Source: Cypionkella sp.
Lineage (GTDB): Bacteria; Pseudomonadota; Alphaproteobacteria; Rhodobacterales; Rhodobacteraceae
DNA: 51,550 bases
Direction of reading: 5' to 3'
Assembly (NCBI GenBank): GCA_023255415.1
Contig: JALRIN010000019.1
Coordinates: 1 to 51,550, forward strand
In this document: piece by piece, positions 16,781-25,016 of the stretch
How positions within the stretch are numbered: position 1 is the first letter of the stretch
Layout: each line of letters opens with the position of its first letter
The notes under the pieces: generated by a model
The model's database searches: none
The model's input: the letters and a program-made list of their open reading frames with translations, nothing else
Told to the model about the DNA's origin: nothing
Made by a program: the position numbers and the translations under genes

Positions 16781-17934
16781 CGAAACAGCCCGGGCCGGGC
16801 ATCGACCCAAGTGCCGTGTCCCGCAGCCGAAGCCACCGCCGAATGGATCGCGGCAATCGAGCGCAAACCATCCTCGGCCGTCGGAAACAGCGCGGCGGCG
16901 GGGTCTGGCGTGCGGCCTGCCTGCAGTGCCAGAATGGTTTCGCCCAGATCGCGGTAGATATTGCCAAAGGCCAGCGGCATGCCCTCGGCATGGCCGACGG
17001 TGACGCGGCTGGCGCGGTCTGCTTCGGGCGAAAGATTGCCCTCGCCGCGCTCGATCACCTGCAAGCGCTGGCCCAGCGGCATGTAGAAAAGCTGGTTCGG
17101 CTGCTCTTGCGACCAGCGCAGCCCACCGGTTTCGCCAAAGACCTGAATCGTCAGACCGTGCTGCCGCCCGATGGCGACCGATGAAGTCCAAAGCCGCCCG
17201 ACGGTGCCGCCACTCATGCGGAAATTCACCATGGCGTCGTCTTCAAGCACCCGCGCGGACAGGCACGAGGCGAAATCCGCCGAAAGCTTGCTGACCTCTT
17301 GGCCGGTGACAAAGCTGGCCATATGCAGCGCATGGATGCCGCAATCGGCAAATTGCGCCGAAACCCCGGCCTGTGCCGGATCGTAACGCCAGCGCACGCG
17401 CGGATTGTCCATATCGGCGGCATTGGCGTGGTGGCCATGGGCAAATTCCGCCACTACCAGCCGCACGCCGCCAATATCGCCGCGCGCCACCATGGCCCGC
17501 ATATGGCGCACCAGCGCATAGCCGGTATAGCCGTAATTCACCGCACAAATCCGCCCCGCCTTGCGCGCGGTCAGCACCAGATCTTCGGCCTCGGCTTCGG
17601 TCACGGTCATCGGCTTTTCGCACAGCACGTTAAAGCCCGCCTGCAAGAAAGCCTTGGAAATTTCGTAATGTGTGGCGTTTGGCGTCGCCACAGTCACCAG
17701 ATCAACCCGGTCAACGCGGCTGCTTTCGCCTGCCAGCATTTCGCGCCAATCACCGTAAGCGCGGTCGGGCGCAAGGCCAAGCTCTTGGCCAAAGGCGCGG
17801 CCCGCAGCGGGGTCGTGGTCCAGCGCGCCTGCGGCAAAGCTGTAAAGCCCGTCAAGGCCAGCTGCAAGCCGGTGGGCCGGGCCGATCTGGCTGCCTTTGC
17901 CGCCGCCAATCATGCCCCAATTCAGTTTTTTCAT
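16777..17934 (-). CDS. Gfo/Idh/MocA-family oxidoreductase (385 aa)
   Basis: An NAD(P)-dependent sugar or cyclitol dehydrogenase. The Rossmann motif is WGMIGGGKGSQIGPAHRLA, followed by VTVATPNATHYEISKAFLQAG and the signature NVLCEKPMTVT with the catalytic-site Lys. The C-terminal domain contains FADCGIHALHM. ATG 17934 is taken as the start because the Rossmann strand begins there; an in-frame extension to 18285 overlaps the IolE-like gene and has no family character. It overlaps the LacI gene's 3' end by four bases. IolG-like inositol dehydrogenase activity is possible but not shown. Confidence 0.87.
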   Translation of the reverse strand: MKKLNWGMIGGGKGSQIGPAHRLAAGLDGLYSFAAGALDHDPAAGRAFGQELGLAPDRAYGDWREMLAGESSRVDRVDLVTVATPNATHYEISKAFLQAGFNVLCEKPMTVTEAEAEDLVLTARKAGRICAVNYGYTGYALVRHMRAMVARGDIGGVRLVVAEFAHGHHANAADMDNPRVRWRYDPAQAGVSAQFADCGIHALHMASFVTGQEVSKLSADFASCLSARVLEDDAMVNFRMSGGTVGRLWTSSVAIGRQHGLTIQVFGETGGLRWSQEQPNQLFYMPLGQRLQVIERGEGNLSPEADRASRVTVGHAEGMPLAFGNIYRDLGETILALQAGRTPDPAAALFPTAEDGLRSIAAIHSAVASAAGHGTWVDARPGLFR

Positions 17935-17947
17935 GCTTAGGCCCCTT

Positions 17948-18832
17948 TTAGAAACCGATAGAGGAAAGATAGTCGCGATTGGCGCGGGCGTCGTCGATCG
18001 GCGAGGTGCCCCCCGCCGGATCGCAATCTTGTTCAACGGTGCACCATCCGGCAAAGCCCGCGTCCAGCAGCAGCTGACGAACGCTGACGAAATCCACATC
18101 GCCCTTGCCCAGATTGCAGAAAATACCTTGGCCGCAAGCGTCATAGAACCCGGTGCGATTGGCCACGGCACGGGCTTTGACCACGGGATCAATGTCTTTG
18201 AAGTGCATATAGGAAATGCGGTCAATATGGCGGCGCATAAAGCTGATCGGATCAAAACCCGCATAGGAATGATGGCCGGTGTCAAAGCAGATTTTCAACA
18301 GATCGGGGTCGATCTCGGACAACAGCCGTTCCAGTTCGGGTTCAAAATCGACAAAGCCTGCGGCATGGGCGTGAATGCCTACCGTCAGCCCGTGGTCAGC
18401 GCCCAGTTGGGCGGCGCGGCGAATGCGGTCAACAAAGCTGTTCCATTCGGCAGGCGGCATCTGCTCGGCCTCGCTCGCGCGCCCGGCAGTGGGGGCGCGG
18501 CGCGGCGAGATGCTGTCGATCAGCACCAGATGCTGCGCGCCATGGGCGACAAGCGCGTTGCAGGTGCGCTGCGTGGCATCCCAGACATCCTCCCAAGCGG
18601 CAGGGTCGTGAAAGGGGCGAAACACCACGCCGCCGATCAGCGTCAGATCATGCTCGGCCAGCGCATCGGCCAAAATCGCGGGGTCTTCGGGCATAAAGCC
18701 AATCGGGCCCAGCTCGATGCCCTTATAGCCTGCCTGCGCGCAATCTGACAGCACCCGCCGCCATGCAGGATTGCGCGGATCTTTGGCGAATTCGACACCC
18801 CAAGAGCAGGGGGCATTGCCGATCTTGATCAT
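17948..18832 (-). CDS. IolE-like sugar phosphate isomerase/epimerase (TIM barrel)
   Basis: A 294-residue xylose-isomerase-like TIM-barrel protein. It opens MIKIGNAPCSWGVEF, the start typical of inosose dehydratase (IolE) and its relatives, then YKGIELGPIGFMP, VGIHAHAAGFVD, KICFDTGHHSYAG and WCTVEQDCDP. The His, Asp and Glu residues in these strands would bind the metal and substrate. IolE dehydrates scyllo-inosose in inositol breakdown. It lies 13 bases from the preceding dehydrogenase gene. Family is clear; the exact reaction is inferred from the iolB and iolC-like neighbours. Confidence 0.82.
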   Translation of the reverse strand: MIKIGNAPCSWGVEFAKDPRNPAWRRVLSDCAQAGYKGIELGPIGFMPEDPAILADALAEHDLTLIGGVVFRPFHDPAAWEDVWDATQRTCNALVAHGAQHLVLIDSISPRRAPTAGRASEAEQMPPAEWNSFVDRIRRAAQLGADHGLTVGIHAHAAGFVDFEPELERLLSEIDPDLLKICFDTGHHSYAGFDPISFMRRHIDRISYMHFKDIDPVVKARAVANRTGFYDACGQGIFCNLGKGDVDFVSVRQLLLDAGFAGWCTVEQDCDPAGGTSPIDDARANRDYLSSIGF

Positions 18833-18845
18833 GTTTTTGCGTCCT

Positions 18846-19946
18846 TTACAGATCGACCCAAGCGCCGGCCTGCGCCGAGCTATGGGCGGCCGCGATGATG
18901 CGGTTCACCTCCATCCCGTCGTGAAAGCTGGGCCAAAGGCTGGTGTTGGTTTCAATGGCGCGCAGGAAATCGCGGGCCTCGATGATGATTTGGTCTTGAT
19001 AGCCGGTGCCATGCCCGGGGCCTTGGCAGAAGGGCAGGTAATCGGGATGTTCGGGCCCCATCAGGATCTTGCGAAACCCGCGCAGCGCAGGCGGGTCTTC
19101 GGCACGATAGAGCCAAAGTGCATTCTGGTCTTCTTGGTCAAAGCGGATGGCACCTTTTGTGCCCGTAATTTCATAGGCATAGCCCATCTTGCGCCCCATG
19201 GCGATGCGGCTGAACGACAGATGCCCCATCGCGCCATTGTCAAAGCGGCAGATGAATTGGCCGATGTCGTCATTCACCGCGCGGCCCTGCGTGCCGGGGC
19301 GGTTGCTGTGCACGGTGGTGATATCGGCACTCAGCCGCGCAATCGGGCCGATCAGGGCAAGGGCCGCGTTGATCATATGCGGGGCCAGATCGCCCATGGT
19401 GCCGTTTGCCGCGCCAAAGTTGCGCCAGGTGGCGGGCTTGCTGGCATCGGCATCGAAATCTTCGGTATGTTCGCCGCGAAACCAGGTGATCTCGCCAATC
19501 TCGCCGCGCGCTACCAGGTCGCGCGCAAAGCGCGAGGCTGGCGTGCGAATGTAGTTAAACCCCACCATATTGACGCAGCCCGAAGCTTTCGCCGCCGCGA
19601 CCATCGCAAGGCTGTCTTCATAGCTGGCCCCAAGCGGTTTTTCGCAAAACACCGGCTTGCCCAACGCAAAGGCCGCCTCTGCAATCGCGCGGTGGGTTTC
19701 TTGCGGCGAAGCGATCACCACCGCCTGCACCTTGGGGTCTGCTACCAGCACCCGCCAATCTGCGGTGGCGCGCGCAAAGCCAAAGGCGGCGCGATAGCCC
19801 TCGGCCGAGGCATCAGAACTGGCGCAGATCATCTCCAGCCGTGGCCGCAACGCTGTGTCAAACACCGCCCCCACCGCCGCCATGGCCACGGCATGGGCCT
19901 TGCCCATATAGCCGCCGCCGATAAGTCCGATGCCGATTTCTTGCAT
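18846..19946 (-). CDS. Gfo/Idh/MocA-family oxidoreductase (366 aa, levoglucosan/inositol dehydrogenase-like)
   Basis: A second NAD(P)-dependent dehydrogenase of this cluster. Motifs: IGLIGGGYMGKAHAVAM (Rossmann), VIASPQETHRAIAEAA, VFCEKPLGASYEDS, MVGFNYIRTPASRFAR and GDLAPHMINAALAL (active-site Asp and His). The GGGYMGKAH start, the FNYxRTPA block and the ITWFRG strand recall levoglucosan dehydrogenase and related 3-keto-forming enzymes as much as IolG. ATG 19946 is used; the longer reading frame beyond it crosses the operator. It is the first gene of the left arm and lies directly next to the LacI-type operator. Confidence 0.86.
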   Translation of the reverse strand: MQEIGIGLIGGGYMGKAHAVAMAAVGAVFDTALRPRLEMICASSDASAEGYRAAFGFARATADWRVLVADPKVQAVVIASPQETHRAIAEAAFALGKPVFCEKPLGASYEDSLAMVAAAKASGCVNMVGFNYIRTPASRFARDLVARGEIGEITWFRGEHTEDFDADASKPATWRNFGAANGTMGDLAPHMINAALALIGPIARLSADITTVHSNRPGTQGRAVNDDIGQFICRFDNGAMGHLSFSRIAMGRKMGYAYEITGTKGAIRFDQEDQNALWLYRAEDPPALRGFRKILMGPEHPDYLPFCQGPGHGTGYQDQIIIEARDFLRAIETNTSLWPSFHDGMEVNRIIAAAHSSAQAGAWVDL

Positions 19947-19968
19947 AGGCTGGCTTCCTTGGTTTGTG

Positions 19969-19986
19969 TTTGCAACCGGTTGCAAA
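19969..19986. promoter_or_regulatory. LacI-type operator between divergent catabolic arms
   Basis: TTTGCAACCGGTTGCAAA is a perfect 18-bp palindrome with the central CG usual for LacI/GalR operators. It lies 22 bases upstream of the left-arm dehydrogenase start and about 135 bases before the kinase start, placed to control both arms. The likely binder is the regulator at 15791-16780. Confidence 0.85.
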
Positions 19987-20049
19987 ATAGGTAACCTAAG
20001 CCCCAAGATATGGTCAATCCGATTTCGGCAAACCTGCGAAAGGAATGCA

Positions 20050-20091
20050 ATGCGCGTCTTGTCAAACCCGCGACAACAGGTCGGGCAATGA
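20050..20091 (+). other. Possible 13-residue leader ORF before the iolC-like kinase
   Basis: An ATG preceded by AAAGGA opens a 13-codon frame (MRVLSNPRQQVGQ) that ends in ATGA. The ATG of that overlap (20088) is in frame with the kinase. It could couple kinase translation to the leader or be chance; there is no further support. Confidence 0.25.
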
Positions 20092-20120
20092 GCCTGCAGC
20101 GGCTTTATAGCCGTATGGCT

Positions 20121-21062
20121 ATGAACAGCTTTGTGGTCTTGGGGCGGGTGGGAATGGATCTTTACGCCGACCCGCCGGGCACGCAGATCGAGGCGGCAGG
20201 CCGCTTTACGGCAGCAATTGGCGGCTCGGCGGGCAATATCGCCGTGGCTTTGGCGCGACAGGGCGCAAAGGCCACATTGCTGACGCGGGTGTCGCAGGAT
20301 GCTGTGGGGCGGTATTGCTTGGCCGAACTGGGGCGCTACGGCGTGGCGACGGGCCATGTCGGCTTTGCAAGGGCCGAAGCCCGTACCTCGCTTGCCGTGG
20401 TCGAGACGATTGCCGAAGGCCCGCAGACGGTGCTTTACCGCAATGATGCCGCCGATTTCGCACTGACCGAGGCGGATGTGGCGGCGGTGGATTTCAGTAT
20501 GGTTGCGGCTTTGGTTGTCACCGGTACCGCGCTTGCGCGCGAGCCGTCGCGCGCGGCCTGCTTTGCGGCAATCGCGGCGGCGCGGGCTGCGGGGGCGATT
20601 GTGGTGCTGGATATTGACCATCGCGCTTATTCTTGGGCGTCCGATGCCCAAGCCGGCGCGCTTTACCGTGACGCCGCAGCAAGCGCCGACATCGTTATCG
20701 GCAATGACGACGAATTTGGCCTGATGGCGGGGGATTACGCCAAGGGCCAAGCGCTGGCGCAGGCTTTGGCGACATCTGGGGCGCTGGTGTCGATCTATAA
20801 ACGCGGCGGCGAAGGCGCGGTCAGCTATACCGCTGATGCGGCCTTTGAGACCGGCATTTTCAAGGTTACCGCGCAAAAGCCGATGGGCGCGGGCGATGGC
20901 TTTATGGGTGGGTTTCTGGCGGGGCTTGCGCGTGGCCATATGCTGGAAGCGGCCGTCGCCCGCGGAGCCGCCACAGCGGCGATCATTGTGGCAGGGGTGG
21001 GCTGCGCGCCGGCCTCGCCCGACACGGCGGCGCTTGACGCCTTTTTACAGTCCTATTCCTAG
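20121..21062 (+). CDS. iolC: PfkB-family sugar kinase, 5-dehydro-2-deoxygluconokinase-like (IolC)
   Basis: A ribokinase-fold kinase of about 313 residues. FVVLGRVGMDLYADPPGTQIE and GGSAGNIAVALARQG match the start of 5-dehydro-2-deoxygluconate kinase. VVLDIDHRAYSW and NDDEFGLMAG are internal family blocks. PMGAGDGFMGGFLAGL is PfkB signature 2 with the catalytic Asp. IolC phosphorylates 2-deoxy-5-keto-gluconate in inositol breakdown. The start is uncertain: ATGs at 20088, 20115 and 20121 are in frame; 20121 fits homologues best. It lacks the DUF2090 extension seen in some IolC proteins. iolB follows after eight bases. Confidence 0.8.
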   Translation: MNSFVVLGRVGMDLYADPPGTQIEAAGRFTAAIGGSAGNIAVALARQGAKATLLTRVSQDAVGRYCLAELGRYGVATGHVGFARAEARTSLAVVETIAEGPQTVLYRNDAADFALTEADVAAVDFSMVAALVVTGTALAREPSRAACFAAIAAARAAGAIVVLDIDHRAYSWASDAQAGALYRDAAASADIVIGNDDEFGLMAGDYAKGQALAQALATSGALVSIYKRGGEGAVSYTADAAFETGIFKVTAQKPMGAGDGFMGGFLAGLARGHMLEAAVARGAATAAIIVAGVGCAPASPDTAALDAFLQSYS

Positions 21063-21070
21063 AGGTTCCG

Positions 21071-21913
21071 ATGCATATTGCCCCCTATGACAACGAAAAT
21101 CAGCCGATCATTGCTGCGGGCCATGCGCTGGTGCCTCTGGTCTATTTCAACATCGTCAAACTGACACGCGGGCAAAGCTTTGTCTCGCAGGTGGCGGGAT
21201 ATGAGACCTGCATCGTGCCCGCAACGGGCAGCATCCGTGTGCAGGTGAGCGGCCAAGACTTTGGCCCCATCGGCAAGCGCACATCCAGCGTCTGGGATGC
21301 CGATCCCGAGGGCGTTTATATCCCCACTGGCGCCGAGGCGGTGTTGATCTGCGACAGCGCTCAGGCCGAGGTTTTTGTCGCAGGCGCGCTGACCGACGAG
21401 GTCTTTCCCGCCTTTGTGATTGCGGCAAGCGAGATTGATCCGGTGCAATACGGATCTGATGACACCAAGACCCATCGCAAGATCAAGCATATCCTTGGCA
21501 CCAAATACCACGGGCGGGTCAGCCGTCTGCTAGTGTCCGAGCTTTACACTGTGGGGGCGGGCGGCTGGTCGGGGTTTCCCAGCCACAAGCATGACACCAA
21601 CCGCCTGCCCTTGGAATCGCGCCATGACGAGGTCTATAACTTCCGCTTTAACCCGCCGCATGGCTCGGGCTTGCAGATGTTGCAGCGCGAAGATGGGCTG
21701 TCGGGCGATGCCTATCATCTGGTCGATGGCTCGACCATGGTGATTGACCGCGGCTATCATCCTTGCTGCGTGCTACCGGGTTATGAGATGTATTATTTCA
21801 CCATTCTGGCCGGAGAAACCCAGCGGTCTTTGGTGCAATATTTCCAGCCAAGCCATGCTGATCAGATCGAAACCATTCCGGGGATCAAGGATATGATCGC
21901 CAAGTTCAAATGA
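21071..21913 (+). CDS. iolB: 5-deoxy-glucuronate isomerase
   Basis: A 280-residue bicupin isomerase that converts 5-deoxy-glucuronate to 2-deoxy-5-keto-gluconate in myo-inositol catabolism. The metal-binding block GFPSHKHDTNRLPLESRHDEVYNFRF carries the His, His and Glu ligands (written here as separate blocks: PSHKHDT and ESRHDEVY). A further His lies in VIDRGYHPC. Length is close to Bacillus and rhizobial IolB. It is the most specific indicator that this cluster handles inositol, because IolB has no other known substrate. Its stop overlaps the next start (ATGA). Confidence 0.9.
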   Translation: MHIAPYDNENQPIIAAGHALVPLVYFNIVKLTRGQSFVSQVAGYETCIVPATGSIRVQVSGQDFGPIGKRTSSVWDADPEGVYIPTGAEAVLICDSAQAEVFVAGALTDEVFPAFVIAASEIDPVQYGSDDTKTHRKIKHILGTKYHGRVSRLLVSELYTVGAGGWSGFPSHKHDTNRLPLESRHDEVYNFRFNPPHGSGLQMLQREDGLSGDAYHLVDGSTMVIDRGYHPCCVLPGYEMYYFTILAGETQRSLVQYFQPSHADQIETIPGIKDMIAKFK

Positions 21914-22737
21914 CGCTGGCGACGCTGCGCGAGGTGCTGCAACCCTGCCTGCGCGATGGCACGGCGGTGGCGGGACTGGTGGTGCTGGGCTGGGAGGATG
22001 CGCGCGCCTATGTCGCCGCCGCCGAAGCCGAGGCGCGGCCAGTGATCTTACAAGCAGGCCCCGGCTGTCGCGCGCATATGCCGCTTGAGGTTCTGGGGGC
22101 GATGTTTCGCAGTCTGGGGCAGGCTGCAAGCGTTCCAGTGGTGGCGCATCTGGATCACGGCGAAGATTTGGCGGTTTGCCTGCGCGCGATCGATGCGGGC
22201 TTTACCTCGGTGATGTATGACGGATCTGCCCTGCCCTTGGCCGAGAACATCGCGCGCACGGCCGAAATCGCCAAACGCGCGCAGGCGCAGGGGGTCTCGG
22301 TCGAGGCAGAGCTTGGCTATGTCGGCTATCATCAGGGCGCGGCCTCGGTTGGCACCAAACCCGAAGAGGTGGCGCAGTTCTGGGCCGAGACGGGGGTGGA
22401 TGCGCTGGCGGTTTCGGTTGGCAACAGCCATCTGATGACGCAAAGCGGTGCAGAGGTGGATTGGGCGCGCTTGGCCGCCATTCAGGCGGCGGCGCCCGAT
22501 CTGGCTTTGGTGCTGCATGGCGGATCGGGGCTTGCGCCCGATCTGCGCCGCCAGATCGTGCGGCAAACATCTGTCTGCAAGGTCAATATCGGCACCGAGC
22601 TGCGCATGGCCTTTGGCCAAGCCCTGCGCGCGGCGGTTTTGCAAACCCCCGAACGCTTTGACCGCAACCAGCTGTTGTCCGAAACCATCGCGCCGCTGAC
22701 CCTTGCCGCGCGCGCGGCCATCCGCAGTCTGAGTTAG
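21910..22737 (+). CDS. Class II ketose-bisphosphate aldolase, IolJ-like
   Basis: A 275-residue zinc aldolase of the fructose-bisphosphate/tagatose-bisphosphate/IolJ family. Visible segments are VPVVAHLDHGED (zinc and catalytic residues), FTSVMYDGSALPLAENIARTAEI, VEAELGYVGYHQGA, VSVGNSHLM, LVLHGGSGL (zinc His) and VCKVNIGTELRMAF. After IolC and IolB it would cleave 2-deoxy-5-keto-gluconate-6-phosphate to dihydroxyacetone phosphate and malonate semialdehyde. Substrate is inferred from context only. It ends with a four-base overlap against a convergent aminotransferase. Confidence 0.85.
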   Translation: MTLATLREVLQPCLRDGTAVAGLVVLGWEDARAYVAAAEAEARPVILQAGPGCRAHMPLEVLGAMFRSLGQAASVPVVAHLDHGEDLAVCLRAIDAGFTSVMYDGSALPLAENIARTAEIAKRAQAQGVSVEAELGYVGYHQGAASVGTKPEEVAQFWAETGVDALAVSVGNSHLMTQSGAEVDWARLAAIQAAAPDLALVLHGGSGLAPDLRRQIVRQTSVCKVNIGTELRMAFGQALRAAVLQTPERFDRNQLLSETIAPLTLAARAAIRSLS

Positions 22738-23912
22738 GCGCGCAGCTCTTCCAACCTGCGGAAGGTTTCGGCAATGCCCGCGGCGTCGATATTGGCAAAG
22801 GCAATACGGATCTGACGCGCGCCGGCGGCAGAGCCTTCGGGCTGAAACATCGTGCCTGGCAGCATCAACAGCCCAGCCTCGCGCACCAGCCGTTTGCACA
22901 GCGCGTCAGAGGCTTCGGCAAAGGGATGCTCGACATAGGCGAAATAGGCGCCACAGCCCAAAAGTTTCCAATCGGGAAGGGCGGCAAAGCCCGAAACCAT
23001 CGCAACGCGTCGCGCCAAAATCTCGGCCCGCTCGCCCGCCAGCCATTGGCTAAGGTTCTGCATGCCCCAAAGCGCTGCAATCTGGCCCAATTGGTTGGGA
23101 CAGATCGCGACCGTGTCCAGAAACTTCTCGATCTGAAACAGCCGCGCGGGGCTGGCCACAACCGCACCAACACGGTGGCCGGTCAGCCGGTAGGCTTTGG
23201 AAAAGGAATAAAGCTGGATCAGCGTGTCGTCCCAATCGGGATCGGTGAACAGATCATGCGGCGCGCCGCTGCGGCTGTCAAAATCGCGGTAGGTTTCATC
23301 GACGATCAGCGCAAGGCCGCGCGCGCGGCACAGATCGCGAAAGGCGGCCAAGGTCTGGGCAGGATATTCCGCCCCGCCGGGGTTGTTGGGCGAGACCAGA
23401 ACAATCGCCCTTGTGCGCGGTGTGATCAGCAGGGCTGCGGCCTCCGCCTCGGGGATCAGGCCAGCGCCTGCGGGCAGCGGCACGGTTTTGACACCCTGCA
23501 TATCAAGCCACATTTTATGGTTGAAATACCAAGGCGTCGGCAAAATCACCTCGTCGCCCGCCGCAGCCAGCGTTGACATCACGGCGCAAAAGGCCTGGTT
23601 GCAGCCTTGGGTGATGGCGGTTTGGGTCTCTGTTATCTGGCCGCCATATTGCGCCGACCACTGCGCCGCAATCTCGGCCCGCAGCGCGGGCAGGCCCAGC
23701 ACGGGGCCGTAAAGATGCACTTCGGGGTTGTTCACTGCGGCCTCGGCAATGGCTTGACGCAGCGCCAAGGGCGGCAGATCAACGGGTGCTGCCTGCGAGA
23801 TATTGATCAACGGGCGTTCGGGCGGAAAGCTGACGCCTGCCAACCAGCGCCGCGCCTCCATCACCGGAGGCGGAAAGGTGGCGGCCATATGCGGGTTAAG
23901 CGGAAGGGTCAT
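22734..23912 (-). CDS. Class I/II PLP-dependent aminotransferase
   Basis: A 392-residue fold-type I aminotransferase. It has INISQAAPVDLPP at the start, LYGPVLGLPALRAEIAAQW, the PLP-phosphate segment TQGCNQAFCAVM, the NPxNP-like LVSPNNPGGAEYP, DETYRDFDS (Asp to the pyridine N) and SFSKAYRLTGHRVGA with the Schiff-base Lys. Similar proteins are annotated as aspartate or aromatic aminotransferases; I cannot assign the substrate. It faces the catabolic cluster and is not obviously part of it. Confidence 0.85.
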   Translation of the reverse strand: MTLPLNPHMAATFPPPVMEARRWLAGVSFPPERPLINISQAAPVDLPPLALRQAIAEAAVNNPEVHLYGPVLGLPALRAEIAAQWSAQYGGQITETQTAITQGCNQAFCAVMSTLAAAGDEVILPTPWYFNHKMWLDMQGVKTVPLPAGAGLIPEAEAAALLITPRTRAIVLVSPNNPGGAEYPAQTLAAFRDLCRARGLALIVDETYRDFDSRSGAPHDLFTDPDWDDTLIQLYSFSKAYRLTGHRVGAVVASPARLFQIEKFLDTVAICPNQLGQIAALWGMQNLSQWLAGERAEILARRVAMVSGFAALPDWKLLGCGAYFAYVEHPFAEASDALCKRLVREAGLLMLPGTMFQPEGSAAGARQIRIAFANIDAAGIAETFRRLEELRA

Positions 23913-23921
23913 GCGCGTTCC

Positions 23922-24425
23922 TTAGGCTGCTGCTTGGGCGATCCGGGCTTTCAGGGCTTTGTATTCCTGCCAGATCAATCCGATCATAAACAGATCGAAA
24001 AACGCCAAAAGCAAGAGCATAGGCGAGCCGGTGTGGTGAAATTCATAAAGCTGATAGCTGACAAAGCCCGACAGCACCACCATGGCCGCAGGATAGGCCC
24101 AAAGCACCCGCAGCCAGAGCATCACCACCATCAAGACCTTAAGCCCGCCGTGGAACATGAGATAATAGGCGTAGAAATTCTGCGTGCTAAGCGGAAACTG
24201 CGAAATCGCGGTTTGGGTCCATTGCGCCATGGTGTCGGTCGAGTTTTCGGCAATCTCGTAATGGGTGATGAAATAGCGCAGGCGTGCGACCAGCGGATTG
24301 GGGGTCAGCAACAGGCCAAGGCCAGTTAGGGCCTCGGCGCTGGTAAGCACGGCCTTGATCGCGAGGCTCATCTCGAAGAGCCAATGCAAAATACGCGCAA
24401 GGCCGATACGTGCGAGGGTTTTCAT
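23922..24425 (-). CDS. DUF2127-type membrane protein
   Basis: A 167-residue protein with about four hydrophobic helices. Homology to the DUF2127 family is suggested by LHWLFEMSLAIKAVLTSAEALTGLGLL (in pieces HWLFEMSLAIKAV and EALTGLGLLL), FYAYYLMFHGGLKVLMV and YPAAMVVLSGFVSYQLYEF. ATG 24425 is used because it lies 10 bases after the gpt stop and begins the conserved region; a longer frame overlaps gpt. Function unknown. Confidence 0.75.
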   Translation of the reverse strand: MKTLARIGLARILHWLFEMSLAIKAVLTSAEALTGLGLLLTPNPLVARLRYFITHYEIAENSTDTMAQWTQTAISQFPLSTQNFYAYYLMFHGGLKVLMVVMLWLRVLWAYPAAMVVLSGFVSYQLYEFHHTGSPMLLLLAFFDLFMIGLIWQEYKALKARIAQAAA

Positions 24426-24435
24426 AAGCCTGGGT

Positions 24436-24942
24436 TCAGTCCTGTCCGCGGAAAGGTTGGACATATTGCAGCGCCATATCCCAAGGGAAAAAGATCCAAG
24501 TGTCTTGGCTGACCTCGGTTATATAGCTGTCGACCTGCGGTTTGCCCGATGGCTTGGCGTATACAGTGGCAAAATGCGCGCGGGGGTAAAGTTTGCGCAC
24601 AACTTCGAGAGTTTTGCCCGAATCGACCAGATCATCGACGATCAAGATGCCGCTGCCGTCGCCCATAAGTTCGGCCTGCGGTGATTTGATCACCTGGGCT
24701 GTGCCTTGGTTCTGATGGTTGTAGCTTTTGATTGAAATGGTGTCGACGGTGCGGATATCAAGCTCGCGCGCCACGATCATCGCGGGCACCAGCCCGCCGC
24801 GGGTGATGCCCACAACCGCGCGCCAAGCGCCGCCAGCCTCGGGACCCTTGCCATCAAGGCGCCAAGCCAGCGCGCGGCTGTCGCGGTGCATTTGGTCCCA
24901 AGAGACGTGGAAACCTTTTTCGTGCGGCAGGCGATCGGTCAT
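24436..24942 (-). CDS. gpt: Xanthine phosphoribosyltransferase
   Basis: A 168-residue purine salvage enzyme that makes XMP and GMP from xanthine or guanine and PRPP. It opens HEKGFHVSWDQMHRDSRALAWRL and carries VVGITRGGLVPAMIVARELD, the PRPP loop ILIVDDLVDSGKTLEVVRKLYP and the C-terminal WIFFPWDMALQY, all as in E. coli Gpt but slightly longer. It is peripheral-membrane in E. coli. The DUF2127 gene follows closely and may be co-transcribed. Confidence 0.93.
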   Translation of the reverse strand: MTDRLPHEKGFHVSWDQMHRDSRALAWRLDGKGPEAGGAWRAVVGITRGGLVPAMIVARELDIRTVDTISIKSYNHQNQGTAQVIKSPQAELMGDGSGILIVDDLVDSGKTLEVVRKLYPRAHFATVYAKPSGKPQVDSYITEVSQDTWIFFPWDMALQYVQPFRGQD

Positions 24943-24968
24943 GGTGGGTTCCTTTGTTTGGCAGTGCA

Positions 24969-25014
24969 GCGGGGGCCAGCCCCCGCACCCCCGGGATATT
25001 TAGGGACAGATGAA
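24969..25014. repeat. Dispersed Rhodobacteraceae intergenic hairpin element, copy 1
   Basis: GCGGGGG-CCAG-CCCCCGC (24969-24986) is followed by ACCCCCGGGATATTT and a tail ending AGATGAAG. The same layout recurs at 30464-30509. It lies between the end of the LysE-type gene and the start of gpt, both on the minus strand, so it is oriented against transcription. I recall the element from many Rhodobacteraceae intergenic regions. Confidence 0.75.
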
Positions 25015-25016
25015 GC

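Noticed and set aside
17935..18285. N-terminal extension of the 385-residue dehydrogenase
   Set aside because: The Rossmann fold begins at 17934 and the extension runs through the IolE-like gene in another frame.
19947..20939. N-terminal extension of the 366-residue dehydrogenase
   Set aside because: It crosses the operator and the whole opposite-strand kinase gene and has no domain.
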